Shown: positions 26,388 through 37,822 of the stretch, one piece after another | Numbering within the stretch: position 1 is the first letter of the stretch | How the letters are laid out: each line of letters opens with the position of its first letter | DNA from: Lingula anatina | Taxonomy: Eukaryota; Brachiopoda; Lingulata; Lingulida; Lingulidae | Length of the DNA: 62,000 bases | Assembly: GCF_001039355.2 (NCBI RefSeq) | Contig: NW_019775770.1 | Span: 15,431 to 77,430, forward strand | Direction: 5' to 3' | Notes under the pieces: generated by a model | Told to the model about the DNA's origin: nothing | What the model saw: the letters and a program-made list of their open reading frames with translations, nothing else | The model's database searches: none | Program-made: the position numbers and the translations under genes

Positions 26388-27542
26388 ATACTTTTAAAAA
26401 AATTATGTTTGTACAATGAAAGTTTCACATTCTATATCAATAACCTCAGCATTCAAAGGTTTCCTAAGTCCTGTGGGTGGGGGAGAGGGGAAAACCACCC
26501 AGTCATTGTCCCCAGGGGTGATGAAGCTATCAGCAGTATCTTCCTTAAAGTATGACATCCTGCCTGCCTCTTGTCTTGCTGGAGACATTTTGCTGGTGTC
26601 CGGCTGTCCACCCATCACCTTGTGTGGTCTTGGGGAGCCAACAGGCCCACCTACAGGGGAAGAATCCCCTCTGAGAGTGGCAGTGCATTTCAGTCTTCCA
26701 CAGTGAACTGGAATTTTCTCAGTGCTGAGTGTCTTCACAAGATTCAATACATCTGTAATGGAGTATATCTCCCCTCTGAGAGGACCACTTTTGGCACGGC
26801 CATCTGACCAAAGCTCTGGCCTCGGGTAGATGACCAGTTTGGCATCTCCAACCTTCTTCCCCAGGTCATCATTTCTGTCAGGGCAATGAAAAGCTTCCAC
26901 CAACAGAAACACTTCACTTCTAGAGGTACAGAAACCTGGAATATTGAAACAGCAATTATGTTAATTAACTAACACATAACTTAATTGATATAAAAACCCT
27001 TGCTAAACAAAGGTCAGTAATGTTGATCTAACCAGTGTCATAAACTAGACTATAGTATTCTTACTTAATTTTAAATCAAAGGACAGAGAAATCATTTGTA
27101 AATATGTGACAATTTCAGATTAACATAGCTGAGTTATATTAAGGACTTCATATATGCATTAGTAGTACATAAGAGCTATTTGAACACACTTTAATCAGTT
27201 TTTTTTTCTTTACTTTACTTTTAACAATAAAAGTGGTACCAAAAGTAATTTCAGGTTTTTCTTTGTACCTTTTGGGAACATAAAAGTGTAATTTCTGTTG
27301 GTAAATTCGTAGAGCTGATTCAGGCCAGACTGCGATATTACATCAGTGAAGGCTTCGTTACTCCGTAGTATGTCCGCCTTCCCATTTTTCCTGAGTTGGA
27401 CTTGACTCAGCTCAGCATCAGCTGTGCTTTGTAGAGTTAACTTCAGGTAAAATCTCCCAGTGTTGTTGAACTGGACATGGTTGATATCAAACTCAAACTC
27501 AAGTTCTTCTTCTGACTGCTGTCTTTTTGTTTTTGAACTCAT
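12017..27542 (-). CDS. CCDC33: CCDC33 orthologue (C2-like domains plus coiled coil)
   Basis: In mammals CCDC33 is testis-enriched; I infer a cilium- or sperm-related role. Exons in transcript order: 27269-27542, 26445-26935, 26011-26180, 25713-25846, 25332-25441, 24872-24976, 24423-24514, 23664-23784, 23279-23411, 22680-22813, 22090-22161, 21552-21839, 18572-18640, 17696-17832, 17236-17486, 16796-16884, 16210-16396, 15055-15140, 14414-14518, 13529-13648, 12017-12136. All phases agree; total 3288 nt, 1095 residues plus stop. Residues 1-130 form a C2-like unit (ELEFEFDINHVQF, GDAKLVIYPRPE); 285-460 another (LLIIHGANSLPSNKDGR, PYVTV, LIVTVADNPSKQTL, PFHPYHLEMVM); 500-612 probably a third. An acidic linker (613-708) precedes coiled coil at about 780-1056 (HQMKELENYRAAIHKMGDDI, KVKKLEDACRQQEKVIERME). 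The ATG directly follows an acceptor. Least certain junction: the exon 26445 donor (GAG|gttatt) and the next acceptor. No disruption seen. Confidence 0.88.
12836..12970. mobile_element. Harbinger-type MITE, family A copy 2
   Basis: A 135-bp element in the last CCDC33 intron, flanked by TAA (12833-12835 and 12971-12973). The inverted ends are TGGACTGTTCACATG and, from the other strand, GGGACCGTTCACATG. The core atcacggtctgtgccctgaa followed by ccccgcgg is shared with the element at 5271. It looks like an internally deleted relative that lost most of one arm. Confidence 0.7.
13469..13498. repeat. (CT)n microsatellite
   Basis: Pure CT run just outside CCDC33 exon 13529-13648. In transcript sense it is GA-rich and lies about 30 nt after the donor. 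Confidence 0.9.
15372..15506. repeat. diverged inverted repeat in a CCDC33 intron
   Basis: ccacagatcaaatatggctg on one side pairs imperfectly with a complementary block (cgccatatgtgatctgcgga) on the other. The middle is also partly self-complementary (cctaatcccc / taggggat). Probably an eroded fold-back element. Confidence 0.4.
16013..16052. repeat. (CA)n microsatellite
   Basis: About 20 CA units, followed by an ambiguous base at 16058, in an intron of CCDC33. Confidence 0.9.
16652..16705. repeat. (CATA)n microsatellite
   Basis: About 13 tandem CATA units in an intron of CCDC33. Confidence 0.9.
19788..19823 (-). CDS. CCDC33: alternative internal first exon of CCDC33 (short isoform)
   Basis: ATG in good context (caccaccATGg) opens 12 codons, MATMYYRPYTSQ, ending exactly at a consensus donor CAG|gtaatt in phase 0. 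The next coding exon on the strand, 18572-18640, also begins in phase 0. Joining them predicts a protein of about 399 residues made of the coiled-coil half of CCDC33 without its C2-like domains. Upstream on the same strand are a YY1-like CAAAATGGCGG and two CCAAT boxes, as expected of a TATA-less promoter. The long-form exon 21552-21839 also ends in phase 0, so both starts can feed the same downstream exons. Confidence 0.6.
19910..20180 (-). promoter_or_regulatory. candidate internal promoter of CCDC33
   Basis: On the minus strand, CCAAT boxes lie at 20176-20180 and 20145-20149 (each CCAATCAAA), 31 bp apart. A YY1-type motif, CAAAATGGCGG, is at 19910-19920, about 90 bp before the ATG at 19823. 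YY1 sites typically sit just downstream of the start site in TATA-less promoters. No TATA box seen. Confidence 0.5.
20870..21577. repeat. 70-bp minisatellite containing a splice donor
   Basis: About ten head-to-tail copies. The block gtggcttttttcttcct recurs at exact 70-bp steps from 20929 to 21489 and once more near 21557. Copies between 21001 and 21500 are almost identical, implying recent expansion or homogenisation. On the minus strand every unit contains the end of CCDC33 exon 12 (GAAGAAAAAAGCCACTGTCT) and its donor. The donor is GTGAGT in the authentic outer copy and in the two most distant units, and GTAAGT in the seven central ones. Confidence 0.9.
21552..21839 (-). other. CCDC33: CCDC33 exon 12, acidic linker
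   Basis: A 96-codon exon, phase 0 at both ends, from acceptor ttccttcag to donor CTGTCT|gtgagt. The protein is acidic and Pro/Ser-rich (QEQEDDSDSEMEPVLEPTL) and ends in a basic run, RKKKKPLS. It is likely a flexible linker between the C2-like region and the coiled coil. The open frame reads only ten more codons past the donor before a stop. Use of any of the copied donors further on would therefore truncate the protein. Confidence 0.8.
26345..26391. repeat. (TAAA)n microsatellite
   Basis: About 11 TAAA units just after CCDC33 exon 26445-26935 in transcript direction. Confidence 0.9.
26445..26935 (-). other. CCDC33: CCDC33 exon 2
   Basis: Acceptor caatattccag. G|GT completes the codon from exon 1 so that FPKG runs into FCTSRSEVFLLVEAF. 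The exon finishes the first C2-like domain (KVGDAKLVIYPRPELW) and then encodes a Pro/Gly/Ser-rich stretch ending LRKPLNAE. The donor GAG|gttatt is weak. Without splicing here the frame stops 13 codons later. Confidence 0.75.
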
Positions 27543-27993
27543 CTTAAAAAGAGACAAATCTGACAATTATTTATCAAAATCATATGTCTGGAACAGCTTT
27601 AATTGCGTCTATTTCTAATGTGTAGTTAACATTTAAGTTACATATGAATAGAAGGCAGACTCCCCATTACACATATATATCAATTCACCTTACTACCAGT
27701 ATCTCCCACAACTCAAATATAAATTTTGGAGAAATGTGAAACAATACCCTTTACATATTTAAGTTATGCTACTTGGAACTATATGGTGGCATTTGGTTGG
27801 GTTTATGGCAAAGATATGACATGTATACTTGCTTCAATTGCATCTTTAACTGTGGCTACAGATATATCATGTATTATTAAGAGCTCAATAAATTATTATT
27901 ATTATTATTATCATCATAAATGTGAGAGTCAAGCATAATTATTCAATGCACAGCCAATCAACATGGGACCAATTTTAATGCAAGTTGTCTTAC

Positions 27994-28087
27994 CTTGAGT
28001 GCAGCAGAAAACGCATTCAAATCTCTCCTCTGGTCAAGTGTCAAAATCTAATCAATGGCATCAAGTCAGACACACGCTAAGCCTTAT
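27994..28087 (-). other. CCDC33: 5' untranslated exon of CCDC33
   Basis: Bounded by an acceptor (tccttttcag) and a strong donor (CAAG|gtaaga). It joins to exon 27269-27542, whose first base is the A of the start ATG. It contains small upstream ATGs: one opens a 6-codon frame closing inside the exon, the other reads into a stop just across the junction. Upstream promoter and any earlier exon not identified. Confidence 0.5.
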
Positions 28088-29349
28088 CTGAAAAGGAGCA
28101 AAAAATTGAGTACAGAAATTTTCTACCCTGTTATCAGAATGTCAAAGTTTTGTTGTGGAACACTTTATTAACCTTCTTATCATTCAGCACTAAGCAGTGT
28201 TCTTAACAAATGACTTAAATGCAATTACCATGAACAAACAAATGCATCAGTATTAATTGACCATTTGGAAACTGAATATACCTGGCTTATCCCTACTAAA
28301 TTTGCCTATGCTACATTTACCCCTGCTACTCGTTATATCTACAAAACATCACAATCCAGCTTGACATCCCCTATGAATGGGGGGGAAACTACACTGTACA
28401 TGTACACAGCTCTAAATCTTTGTTTAACTTCAGTATCATTGTTTCAGTTTTAACTCTATTTTTTCTGGGACCATGAAGGCATATTTTTCATTTTGCCAAA
28501 TATTTTCTGGCAAATCACTTAGGTATGGCTTTAAGATTTTGTTAAGGGGGGTGGGGGATGCTAGAGAGGCACAAGAAAATTTGTGGATAAGGTAATGTTA
28601 AAACACAAATGATTAGTGTTAAATATTTGTCCTATCCATTTACCTGTATCTGCTAATAATCTTTGTTAAAGAGCCTATAACACTGCATAAATATTTTCCC
28701 CCTTTTGTCTCTAGCTACCCCCCCCCCCCCCTGCAAAATCTTGGGTCCATCCATTTAAACATAAATTATAAAATAGTTGGTCTGGAAATTTTGCAATATG
28801 TAGTTCATAGGGGTGGAAAATATGTTTGGTTTTATCTTGTTTACCTTTATTTAATTTTGCTTAACTGCCGTTTTGGTCGTTTTGGGGCGAGGTGGCATGC
28901 CCACCCACCCCTTCTTTAGACAAGCACATTTACACTTTGTAATTTTTTTAAAAATTCATCCAAACTGGATTTTCCACAAGATAAAAAAGTGGGTAACACG
29001 CCTTCAATACGAGATCATTCAACCTTGAAGAGAGCCTGCCACTGTTTCAGTGCTTGTGCCTGGCTGACTAACGTGAAATCTATGAAGGTCAACATTCGCT
29101 TCAAATGATAGATTCACAGTAACAGTGCAAATGCAGTCGTCCCTGACGGAGTGTAACGACATGTACCGGTACAAATGGCAATTTCTAACAATGTAAAGTC
29201 ATCTGGAAATGTTAAAAAACAATATTGTAGTTTTATACCATGTCTCTCTAAGCACATGTTCTAATGTTCGACCATCGACATCGAGACAGAGGAATTAAGA
29301 TAGCAATGGCGCCGATATTTATCAATATTAAACGTTATTTATCTATAAA
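28088..29349. other. intergenic stretch upstream of CCDC33
   Basis: No gene recognised. A short C run lies near 28720-28731. The CCDC33 promoter should be in or beyond this stretch, but no distinct motif set was found. Confidence 0.45.
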
Positions 29350-29517
29350 CAGGCCCGTAGCCAGGGGGGGTTCGGGGGGTTCGAAAGAACCGCCCCTTTT
29401 GCTGGGAAAAGGTCCACTCTGGGTAAAATTGCTCTAGGTACTTGAAGTTTTTTATGGAAAAAGGTCCACTTTTTCAGAAAAAGAACCCCCCTTTTAAAAT
29501 TGCTGGCTACGGGCCTG
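29350..29517. mobile_element. 168-bp terminal-inverted-repeat element
   Basis: It begins CAGGCCCGTAGCCAG and ends with the exact complement CTGGCTACGGGCCTG. TATAAA on both sides (29344-29349 and 29518-29523) looks like a 6-bp target duplication. The interior has imperfect copies of aaaaggtccact. Too short to encode a transposase. Superfamily not certain. Confidence 0.75.
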
Positions 29518-30114
29518 TATAAATGTACTTATGTACTACGCACTGCTGATGGTTTACCCCTGTAGTTAACCGAATGGTGCTTAAGCCTTTCTTCTGGGAC
29601 TGTAAAGTCACGAATACTTACTTCAAGCCGGAACAAAACTCACTACCTGCAGTTGAGCCGACATGCACGGCAACAGTCATTTAAATTTAAGGCATTTAGA
29701 GTCAGAACTGTCGACTTTCACCCACTAAACCTGTCACTTTGCTCAGCAGATACCTGTACTGGATGTGGTGAAATCTGGTGAAATCCTTACAGTTAGCAGC
29801 TAGATGTATTTCATCTCAGGCATCTAAGCTTTATCCTTTCCACGTGGATTCTGCTTTTTCGAACCACTATGCAGTTGTGATGGTCACAACCACGTAATGC
29901 CATTGTGACGAGTTGTTTATGATCTGTCGCATCTATCGCAATGATTTTTTTAAAATTAAAATTCGTTTTCCGAATGTGTTGAAGCATAGTTGACAAGTCC
30001 CGTACAAGTCCTTTATTTTACGACCTGCATTTATAGGCCTACATATTTAGCACTTTTTTATGTTTTTGTTTGAGTCGGTATTAACAAAATACTGTTTCCC
30101 ACGGACATGTAGAG

Positions 30115-30211
30115 CACCCTGAGCTTCAGAGATAACTTGCCACTAACCTCTTCACTATAGCCTATCTTCATCGTGTCAAGTAGTGGCAAGTTATCTCTGA
30201 AGCACAGGGTG
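30115..30211. repeat. 97-bp hairpin with 30-bp arms
   Basis: Arms 30115-30144 and 30182-30211 are complementary at 29 of 30 positions around a 37-nt loop. Transcribed RNA would form a long stem. No target duplication or relatives seen in the window. Confidence 0.7.
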
Positions 30212-32015
30212 ATGTAGACCTATGTTGCTCGTAAACAAAAAATACAACACGAACAGGAATGAGATTAGTGATGTGATTGTGTGCGTAATCTATCTCCCTC
30301 TTATACTGACGGGAGGTAAAGCTGCTTTTTTTCTGGAAAGGGGGATTGAAGGAGTATGGATTCAAGATCCTAGTACCCCCGTATCCGCTTAGATTTTGTT
30401 TGATGCTGGGCCTCCTAATTTAGTAGGCCTAACCCTTGTTCCAGGGGGTGCATTTCTATAGTCCAGAATGCATTAGTACTATTTCATCAGTTTTTTAATA
30501 AAAGGGTTTCTTTGTTTTGAAGGTTTTGTAGTGAACATTCATACCAATTAACCCTCGGACTGTTGCAATCCTTCTGTCCCAGGTTCCTTCCCAGTTCTCG
30601 CTTACACAAGTATTACTTTCAAAAATTAAACCATTTTAAAAGGCTACTTGTTTTGCATATTCACTAGTTAAGGAAGACGTAGGGTAAGAACCCGTCAACA
30701 AGCGTGTTTTTGCAAGCAGTACCTGAGGCAACTGATAGGCCTATAGGCCTAAAAGTGGAGATTTACTGTCCTTCTCTTTCAGCCCATTAATGAAATAAAA
30801 GCAGGTGTTGGTGTGCACGTAGATTTTTGTTATCCAGGGGAGAAATAATCACAAGAGAAGACTCGTAGATTTTTTTACTGATCACGCGACGATTTACCAG
30901 GGGGAAACAACAGGTATGAAATAAATATCCGATTATCGTTGTGCTAGAGTTTCACAGACGATATGTTCTCAACATGCCATTGTATTAAAAACGGTAATGA
31001 CTTTCTCACGCTTGCATTTTAGTTTCTGAGAATTTTATGGCAATGACGATAATCAGTGTTTAATGAAAAATTAGCACCCTTGTGCATATAGAACTTCCAG
31101 GCAATCTTAATTGTAAGAAAATGTATATGACTTCTCTGACAACCCACAGGCAACCCCCCCTCCCCCAAGGAAAAAAAGAATGCTTCTTAACCCCTTCCTC
31201 ACAGAGTGAAGTATTGAGAAGGTCTAGTAAAACATATCAAAATGGTTTGAAAATATTCTCCTGAAACATGGTCTTTATATCTTAATTTTGATCAAATTCT
31301 CGTGTTTTCACGGGAGCTCTTGTCAGATTGCTCCAGAGCAGGGAATACAACCCTTGGGACATTTTATATCACCTTTTACATGTACCCAGGAAAATACGAT
31401 AAGGCGCCTTCACAAAAGCCCCGTTTATCTTTTTTTTATTTTAGACCCTCTTTGTTGTTAAATATATATATAGCCTGTCTTTATTATGTTTTACATTTCA
31501 TCACTATTATCAATATGTGACTTACGCACGAGTTGAAGAGCGCATGTATTGCGTCTGCTTGTCATAACAGATCTGCTGCGGGCGTCATTAACACGGTGAC
31601 GCGCGTCGACGCTTTTTCTGCAAATCCGCCTTAATCAAAATAAGCGTGGAGGGAAGTCGCACCTGACATCACAGTTTGGACGAAAACAGTTCCAGCCAAC
31701 TTCATTCGATCTCTTTGATGCTGTCTGTTTAATTTGGCGTATATATACTATAAATACACGCGGCATGTCATACAATCAATCCATAATAGACAAGTCCGCA
31801 CCATAATGGCGGTAAACAACTCGTTTATCACTAAGATCCAATGCGTAAGCGCCGAGGTGACGTGGTCTTGTCCCTTGACGGATTTTAGAATCTACACGTT
31901 ATTGTATGATGGCTCTTTGGTGTAAAATGCCCAATGATCTATCAGAATTTCAGAGACTATTGGAAACTGGTCATTATTACATATTACAATATAAGTTTTA
32001 TTTCAAGGCGATCAG
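30212..32015. other. intergenic stretch
   Basis: Between CCDC33 (5' side) and CBX (3' side). No exon recognised in either strand. Confidence 0.45.
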
Positions 32016-32019
32016 TTAA

Positions 32020-32219
32020 AGGTACACTCCATGAGATTTACCCGCCAAAATGGATTTTCCCCGGTCCTTTAGGCTCCAATTGAAATGCCAACATCAGGTA
32101 CGCTCCATAAAAAGTATTGAATGGGTTAAATCATTTTTAAGGTATTTGTAAGGTTTTAGAAGAAGTTGTAGATGGCAAAAATTAGCATTTTGGGGATTTC
32201 AAACCCATGGAGTGTACCT
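32020..32219. mobile_element. 200-bp MITE with TTAA target duplication (piggyBac-like)
   Basis: Ends AGGTACACTCCATG and CATGGAGTGTACCT are exact inverted repeats. TTAA flanks both sides (32016-32019 and 32220-32223). TTAA specificity is the hallmark of piggyBac-type transposition. Non-coding, so non-autonomous. Confidence 0.7.
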
Positions 32220-32559
32220 TTAATGAATTTTTATTTCAGACTCTGTAGTTTAGTCTGTCTTTTGAAGTTTTTTTTTATTTACGTGATTATATCATTAAGA
32301 CGGGAGGCCCAAAAACCTTCGACGGTGAGAGCAACAAGACATTTTCCTACTATTAATTCCTTCTAAAAGAGCTACTAGGAGCTAATATTGTCTTCAATTT
32401 TCATGAAACTTGAACTGATATTTTACCTACTGATGATCGAAGAAAGCATCTATAGAATAATGGTGATATTTCTCTGCAAAATAAAACAATTGCGTTTTAC
32501 ACGCAGTCCTGGCAAATTCTATGTAACAGTAACAATAACAATGCCCACTTTTTGACAAT

Positions 32560-32565
32560 TTTATT
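32560..32565 (-). terminator. candidate polyadenylation signal of CBX
   Basis: AATAAA on the minus strand, about 330 nt after the CBX stop codon. Confidence 0.5.
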
Positions 32566-32896
32566 GATAGCTGCCATACACCTCTTATTAACGCAATCTA
32601 ATATAGTTTATCTAAACCTCTCTTTTTTCCTTACTTACGAAACATATGTACAATGTTAATGACCCCGCAATATTAAAAAAACAAAAAATTGAAAATTGTC
32701 TTTTTTTTTCAAAATATTGTTTTATGTGTTCTCCTAGTATCGACAGACACCAGCGAGCATCTTTCTGAAAATCTGCGTTTTGTGCATCGATTTTCTTTTT
32801 TCAGTATTGTGCGTATTTGAATATACGCCTTATCCAAAAGGCGCTTGAACATTACGTCTAACGTCATAACTAACGTCAATCATTTAGTGTCACTGT

Positions 32897-33550
32897 TCAA
32901 GACATTTTTGTGCCGTCTTTGAAAAATCCTTCACTTGTAGGGCTTTCCAAAAACGTAACCGTAAGCGCATTGCAAGTAACGTCCGTGACAGTTACGTCCA
33001 GTTCCATGGCCCTCTTGGCTTGGGAGGTCCAGTCATTGGCTTGGAATGCAAATACATCGTCATCTTCATGTCCATTGACGGAGGAGGCGGGGCTTTCCGA
33101 TGTGGGCGGGGTAAGGAGGTTGGGATCTTGCGGGGACCATCGTCCACTGTACGAATCACGGACACTGTAACCCAGCTGATTTTCCGTGGTGTGATCATGG
33201 CCCCATTCTCCAGTTCCCGCCACCCAGGCATAGGTTCTGTCGTCTGCAGCGATCGCCGCGTTGGATTTTTCCTCGTGGAAAATAGAGATTCTACTTTTAA
33301 AGCAATCGTTCATCTGGGGCTCGACGTTGTCACCGAAGGATCTCCTTTCGTCCCTGGCCTCTTCTGGCGTGGTCGTCTGCTCGTGTGTCTCCATTTGCGA
33401 GGCTTGGAGGTTGTAGATATTCAATAAGCGCTTCTTTGGTGCGTGAATGAGAGGGAGCTGTGAGGGTCTCGCGACACGTGCTGTAGGTCTCGGTGGCAGA
33501 TTTACGTGCAGGGTTGGGTATGGTACTGGACGAACAGGAACGGCCAAGAC
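32897..33550 (-). other. CBX: CBX terminal exon with Pc box
   Basis: 218 codons including TGA. It opens VLAVPVRPVPYPTLHVNLPP in phase 0 after acceptor attttttacag and ends with the Pc box (about residues 285-312), the segment that binds RING1A/B in known family members. A Lys/Arg patch (PKKRLLNIYNL) may help nuclear import or DNA contact. The frame extends upstream into the intron as far as 33736, which has no start meaning. Confidence 0.88.
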
Positions 33551-36500
33551 CTGTAAAAAATAAAATAGATATAGCTTTCTTGTCATGATGGATCTGGAGG
33601 ACAGTTTGTCAGTTTTAATTTCACAAACTTTTCCATATTTACAGATTTCATAATCACATACGTGCCATAGATTGTTGATGTCCTTGTAAATACCTAAACT
33701 TATTTTTAGTTTAAGAACGATATTACAAAGAGACACACTAATTATATTTGGGCAACCACAGTACTCATACTTTTGTGTTAGCGAAAGACTGGCAAACCCT
33801 CGAATAATTTGATTTTTTTCATGATCGATTTCGTATAATTTACTATCGTAAACAACCCAAGGTCGTAAAGCAAAAGCTGCAGTGTCTAGACCGCAAAGCG
33901 TTTAATAACCACGAAAACAGAATACCGGTGTCACTCAAAATCCACACTTTCAAGTATGAAATTTGTTGTTAGCTTATAATTTGTTCAATTTCCAAGAAAA
34001 CGTTGTATATATATATATATATATACTAACAGCAACCACCAAAATTCCACAAATTCTTGCACGGATATTTTTTGTTTACGAAGCACGGTACTCCGGACCG
34101 CCCGGGGACCCGAACCCCAGGTACGCGTGCCTGTTTACGATCCCAAGTGTTTTCATGCACAGTTCTATCAAGGTTAAGGGAACAACACATTAACCTTTTC
34201 ACCGCGCAGAGTGTACGTAATAGTACTCTTATAGTGGCCAGTTTTTTTCCCTCGATTTCTCCCTGTTCTGTAGAAATGTATTGATTGTCAAACTTAAAGC
34301 TCCTACGGAGAAGTTAACCTTGGATAACTGGCTCGTGCTAAATCGCTTCAACGTCAACAATTATGTAAACGCTTATGGGTCAGTTCACCAATTTCCGTGA
34401 TTCTGAGCGTTCTTCGATAAAACTATCGATCAGATGCGTCACCGGACATATAATTTGAACCGTGCTTTCTATTTGAACGGCAACCATGCCCGACAGAACT
34501 GACACAAACCAGTATGCGTGATCATCGGGCCTATTGAGTTATCTTGCCAGTTGTTTTGGGTCAAGCCATCGGCTCAGGAAGAGAGTACGACTGTACTTTC
34601 TAAAAATACCTCATCCGGAACCAAAGTTGAACAAAGTTCTGTGTTGACATAATCAGCTTAATTTAACTATAACACGAAAGGCGTTCAATATTGAAAAAAA
34701 AGTGTCGGTCTTTAAGGCAATGACGTCAATACAACCGCATCGTCAGCCCTCGGCTAAGAGATGAATTAATCTTTACGTTGGTAGGTCGCTAGTCTTTGTA
34801 TAGAATCCGCTTAATTTTAGTCATTTATCTTTAGCGAAAGTAAGAAAATACAATGCGCGTAAAGAAATAGGCTTTTCGCAGTGAGCTGAAATACATGGAA
34901 TAGTCAGTAAAAGATAAATACAATGTTACTATTTCTTACCGTTGCCTTAGGACGTCCTCGGCCTTTTCTGTATCCTGGTTTCAGCCCAAGACGTATTCTA
35001 AAAAACAAAACATTCAATAAATTATATTGATTAATATGCACATGTGAGTATTTTTTTTAACCTCCACCTGAAACACAAAGTTGTACAGAGTCCAAGTGTA
35101 AATATGAACTAAAGTTCCAGTGAGATTAACAAATGCTGTTTGACAAAAGAGCTACTGTCGCTGTAAGTGGTCAGCGAATGGTGCACGTGCGACCGACACG
35201 CAGCTGCACGGGGCTGTGTAGCTGGCACGTTATAAGTGCATACCCGTAAGTTTAGTAGGCACGTTCTAAGCATGCTTTTGTAATCCCTGTATTCACATGT
35301 CTTTCGGTCGAACGAAAACAAAATGACTTCATTCAAGATTCAAATCTACCACAAATTGCTTTATCAAATTCATGGCTAACCACAAAGGACGATAAGTTTC
35401 ACAACCCATACCAAATCCAGAGAGATCCAAAGGACATAAAAGAAGTACTCATATTTCTTATATTTTTTTTTTTCAGAAAATAAATTTGTATTTTGTGACG
35501 ATAAATAACGATTATGACGGGAGGAGTGTGTATAAAGTGAAGTCTAAACCAAACCCTTGTTACAGTGACCATTTGAGACAAACAGCGTGGCATTTGCTGT
35601 AAGATCCCAGAGCGATGGCTCCATGCAGGCCATGTTTCACCTGAACCGCATCAGGAACAAAAATCAATATCTCACTTAGGTAAGAAGTTTCATAACGAAA
35701 AATAAAAGAACTAAGAGGATTGCAGGGTAGCCCTGTGAGTGATTTTAGACGGCACACTTGCACATCCTGTGATGGCAGGAAAGCTTTAATTACACTCATA
35801 AGGCCCAAGAATACCAGTACAAAACCCCTTGGAATACTCGGCACTGATTACGTCGAGGCCTCCTTGGTCACAGCAAAATTCTCAAGACGCTTTCTAGGAA
35901 TTACCGCAAAAGAAACTCACTGTGGTTAGATTAGCACTGAGAGATGGAGAAGAACATCTAGACTGTCGAGGACCTGGCGATGCTGAGTTATGAAACAGGC
36001 CAAGTCAAGTTGGTTTCACAAATAAAGAGGTGGAGAGTTGGAGTCACTTTGAGATCGATCATTTTGGAAATAAAGTTAAATCAGCATTAGTCAAATTGAA
36101 TGAGGATAATAGGAATATTTTGCAGGCAATAGTTTAGATTATTACGGAAAAGTAGATTAATGTTTTAAGTCAACTTTCGAGTAAGGTTGTTCTGTGCCCC
36201 CCCCCCCCCCCAAGTTCTACAAATGACTGAAAGGCAACATATATCTAGGCCTACTGAGGTGAGCAAGAACGTGCACACATACGCGTGCACACATACGCGC
36301 ACACACAAATGCACACACACTCACTCACTCACACACACACACACACACACACACACGACCCTTGAAAAGCGCCCTCCCCCTTTTCCTGTGGCGATAAAAA
36401 GTTTGTTTAGGTCTCGCACCCAATTTTACCATGAATTACGTCAGTCATTAAATCGATCACTCAATCAATCAGTCCGTCATTCAGTGCATGCGCCCTCGGC

Positions 36501-37731
36501 CAGTGAATACATGGGATGTAACGGTCAGGATAAAGCACACTTCATGATGTCAGTGACAGCACTCACTGATGTGCAAAGAAAAAATAAATAAATAACCCAC
36601 CGAGCTGGTAATCACGCATTAGTACATTTTGATTAATACCGAGGCAAGGACATGCCCTTCACGGGTTAGCCGCTATCATACAGGTTAAAATGCCGTGTGA
36701 AAGTTATAAACAAAATCATCTTCAACTACTGCGCAGTTTACATTGATTCTATTACACGTACAAAACGTAAATCCCTACGAAAAGATTAGAAATAAATTTA
36801 CGTAATTGAACACAATTTTGATACTTGGCGAAAGTGAACATTATAATAAGTTGACAGGCGATGGAGAATACAAATATTCAAACATCTCCAAACAAAAAGA
36901 AAAACAGACCTTTTAAGGTTAATACTAATTTGGATATCTAAAGTAAAAGTGCCCCTCTGAAAATCTCTCCTGCCACTATTAATTTTATTCACTTCACAGT
37001 TGCGTAGAATTCATTGTTAGATATGACCACATTCGTATAATAGTGACAGATACGTTCATCAGCTATACATCATCCAGTAATCATTGCGTGTACAAGGAAA
37101 TATAACTGGGTACTGCTTTTCAATGCGGGTTGATGACGCTCGGGCTTCTTCCCATATCAAAACCATCTCTAGATACAACCAGCATCTGATGTGTCCCAGT
37201 AACACTCACATTAATATATATGTGATTATAAAGTTGCATGAACGCATCACACAAAAGCCAATGAAGGAGGCTGGATTAACGCATATAAACATTTAGAAAA
37301 CTTACTTCTCTTCGTATTCTTCTATCAGACGGACGTCCAAAATGTTTTCCTCGGGCTCCCAAGTGCTGTGCCTATGCAGGGGAGAAAAATAAATGTAGAT
37401 TTAACAGAAAACGTTTAAACGCAACGCTCAATCCCCATGCATTTCACACAAAATCTACATCTCATACTAAATATACATATTACATTAAAAAAAATAAATG
37501 TGGCAATGAAATAATACACACACGCTCTCTAAACTGGTTTCTAGACTAACACGCACACGCACACACACACACACAAAACAGCTGATCGACAAGTCAACAT
37601 TTACGAGATTTTTTTCGTAAAGTTTGGAATGCAACTATAACAGGGTGTCGATGTCTAAAGTAGACCAGCGTGCAGAGGACTTAAAACAGGACTGCATTTT
37701 TCAAGACGTCCAACCTATTTCTCGTGATGCC

Positions 37732-37779
<48 letters not shown>

Positions 37780-37788
37780 GTCTCTCTT

Positions 37789-37822
<34 letters not shown>

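Noticed and set aside
32910-33427. + strand open frames over the CBX last exon
   Set aside because: Antisense shadows of the Pc-box exon; no recognisable protein.
36187-36591. 134-codon + strand frame rich in His/Thr
   Set aside because: Produced by the CA microsatellite; low complexity.
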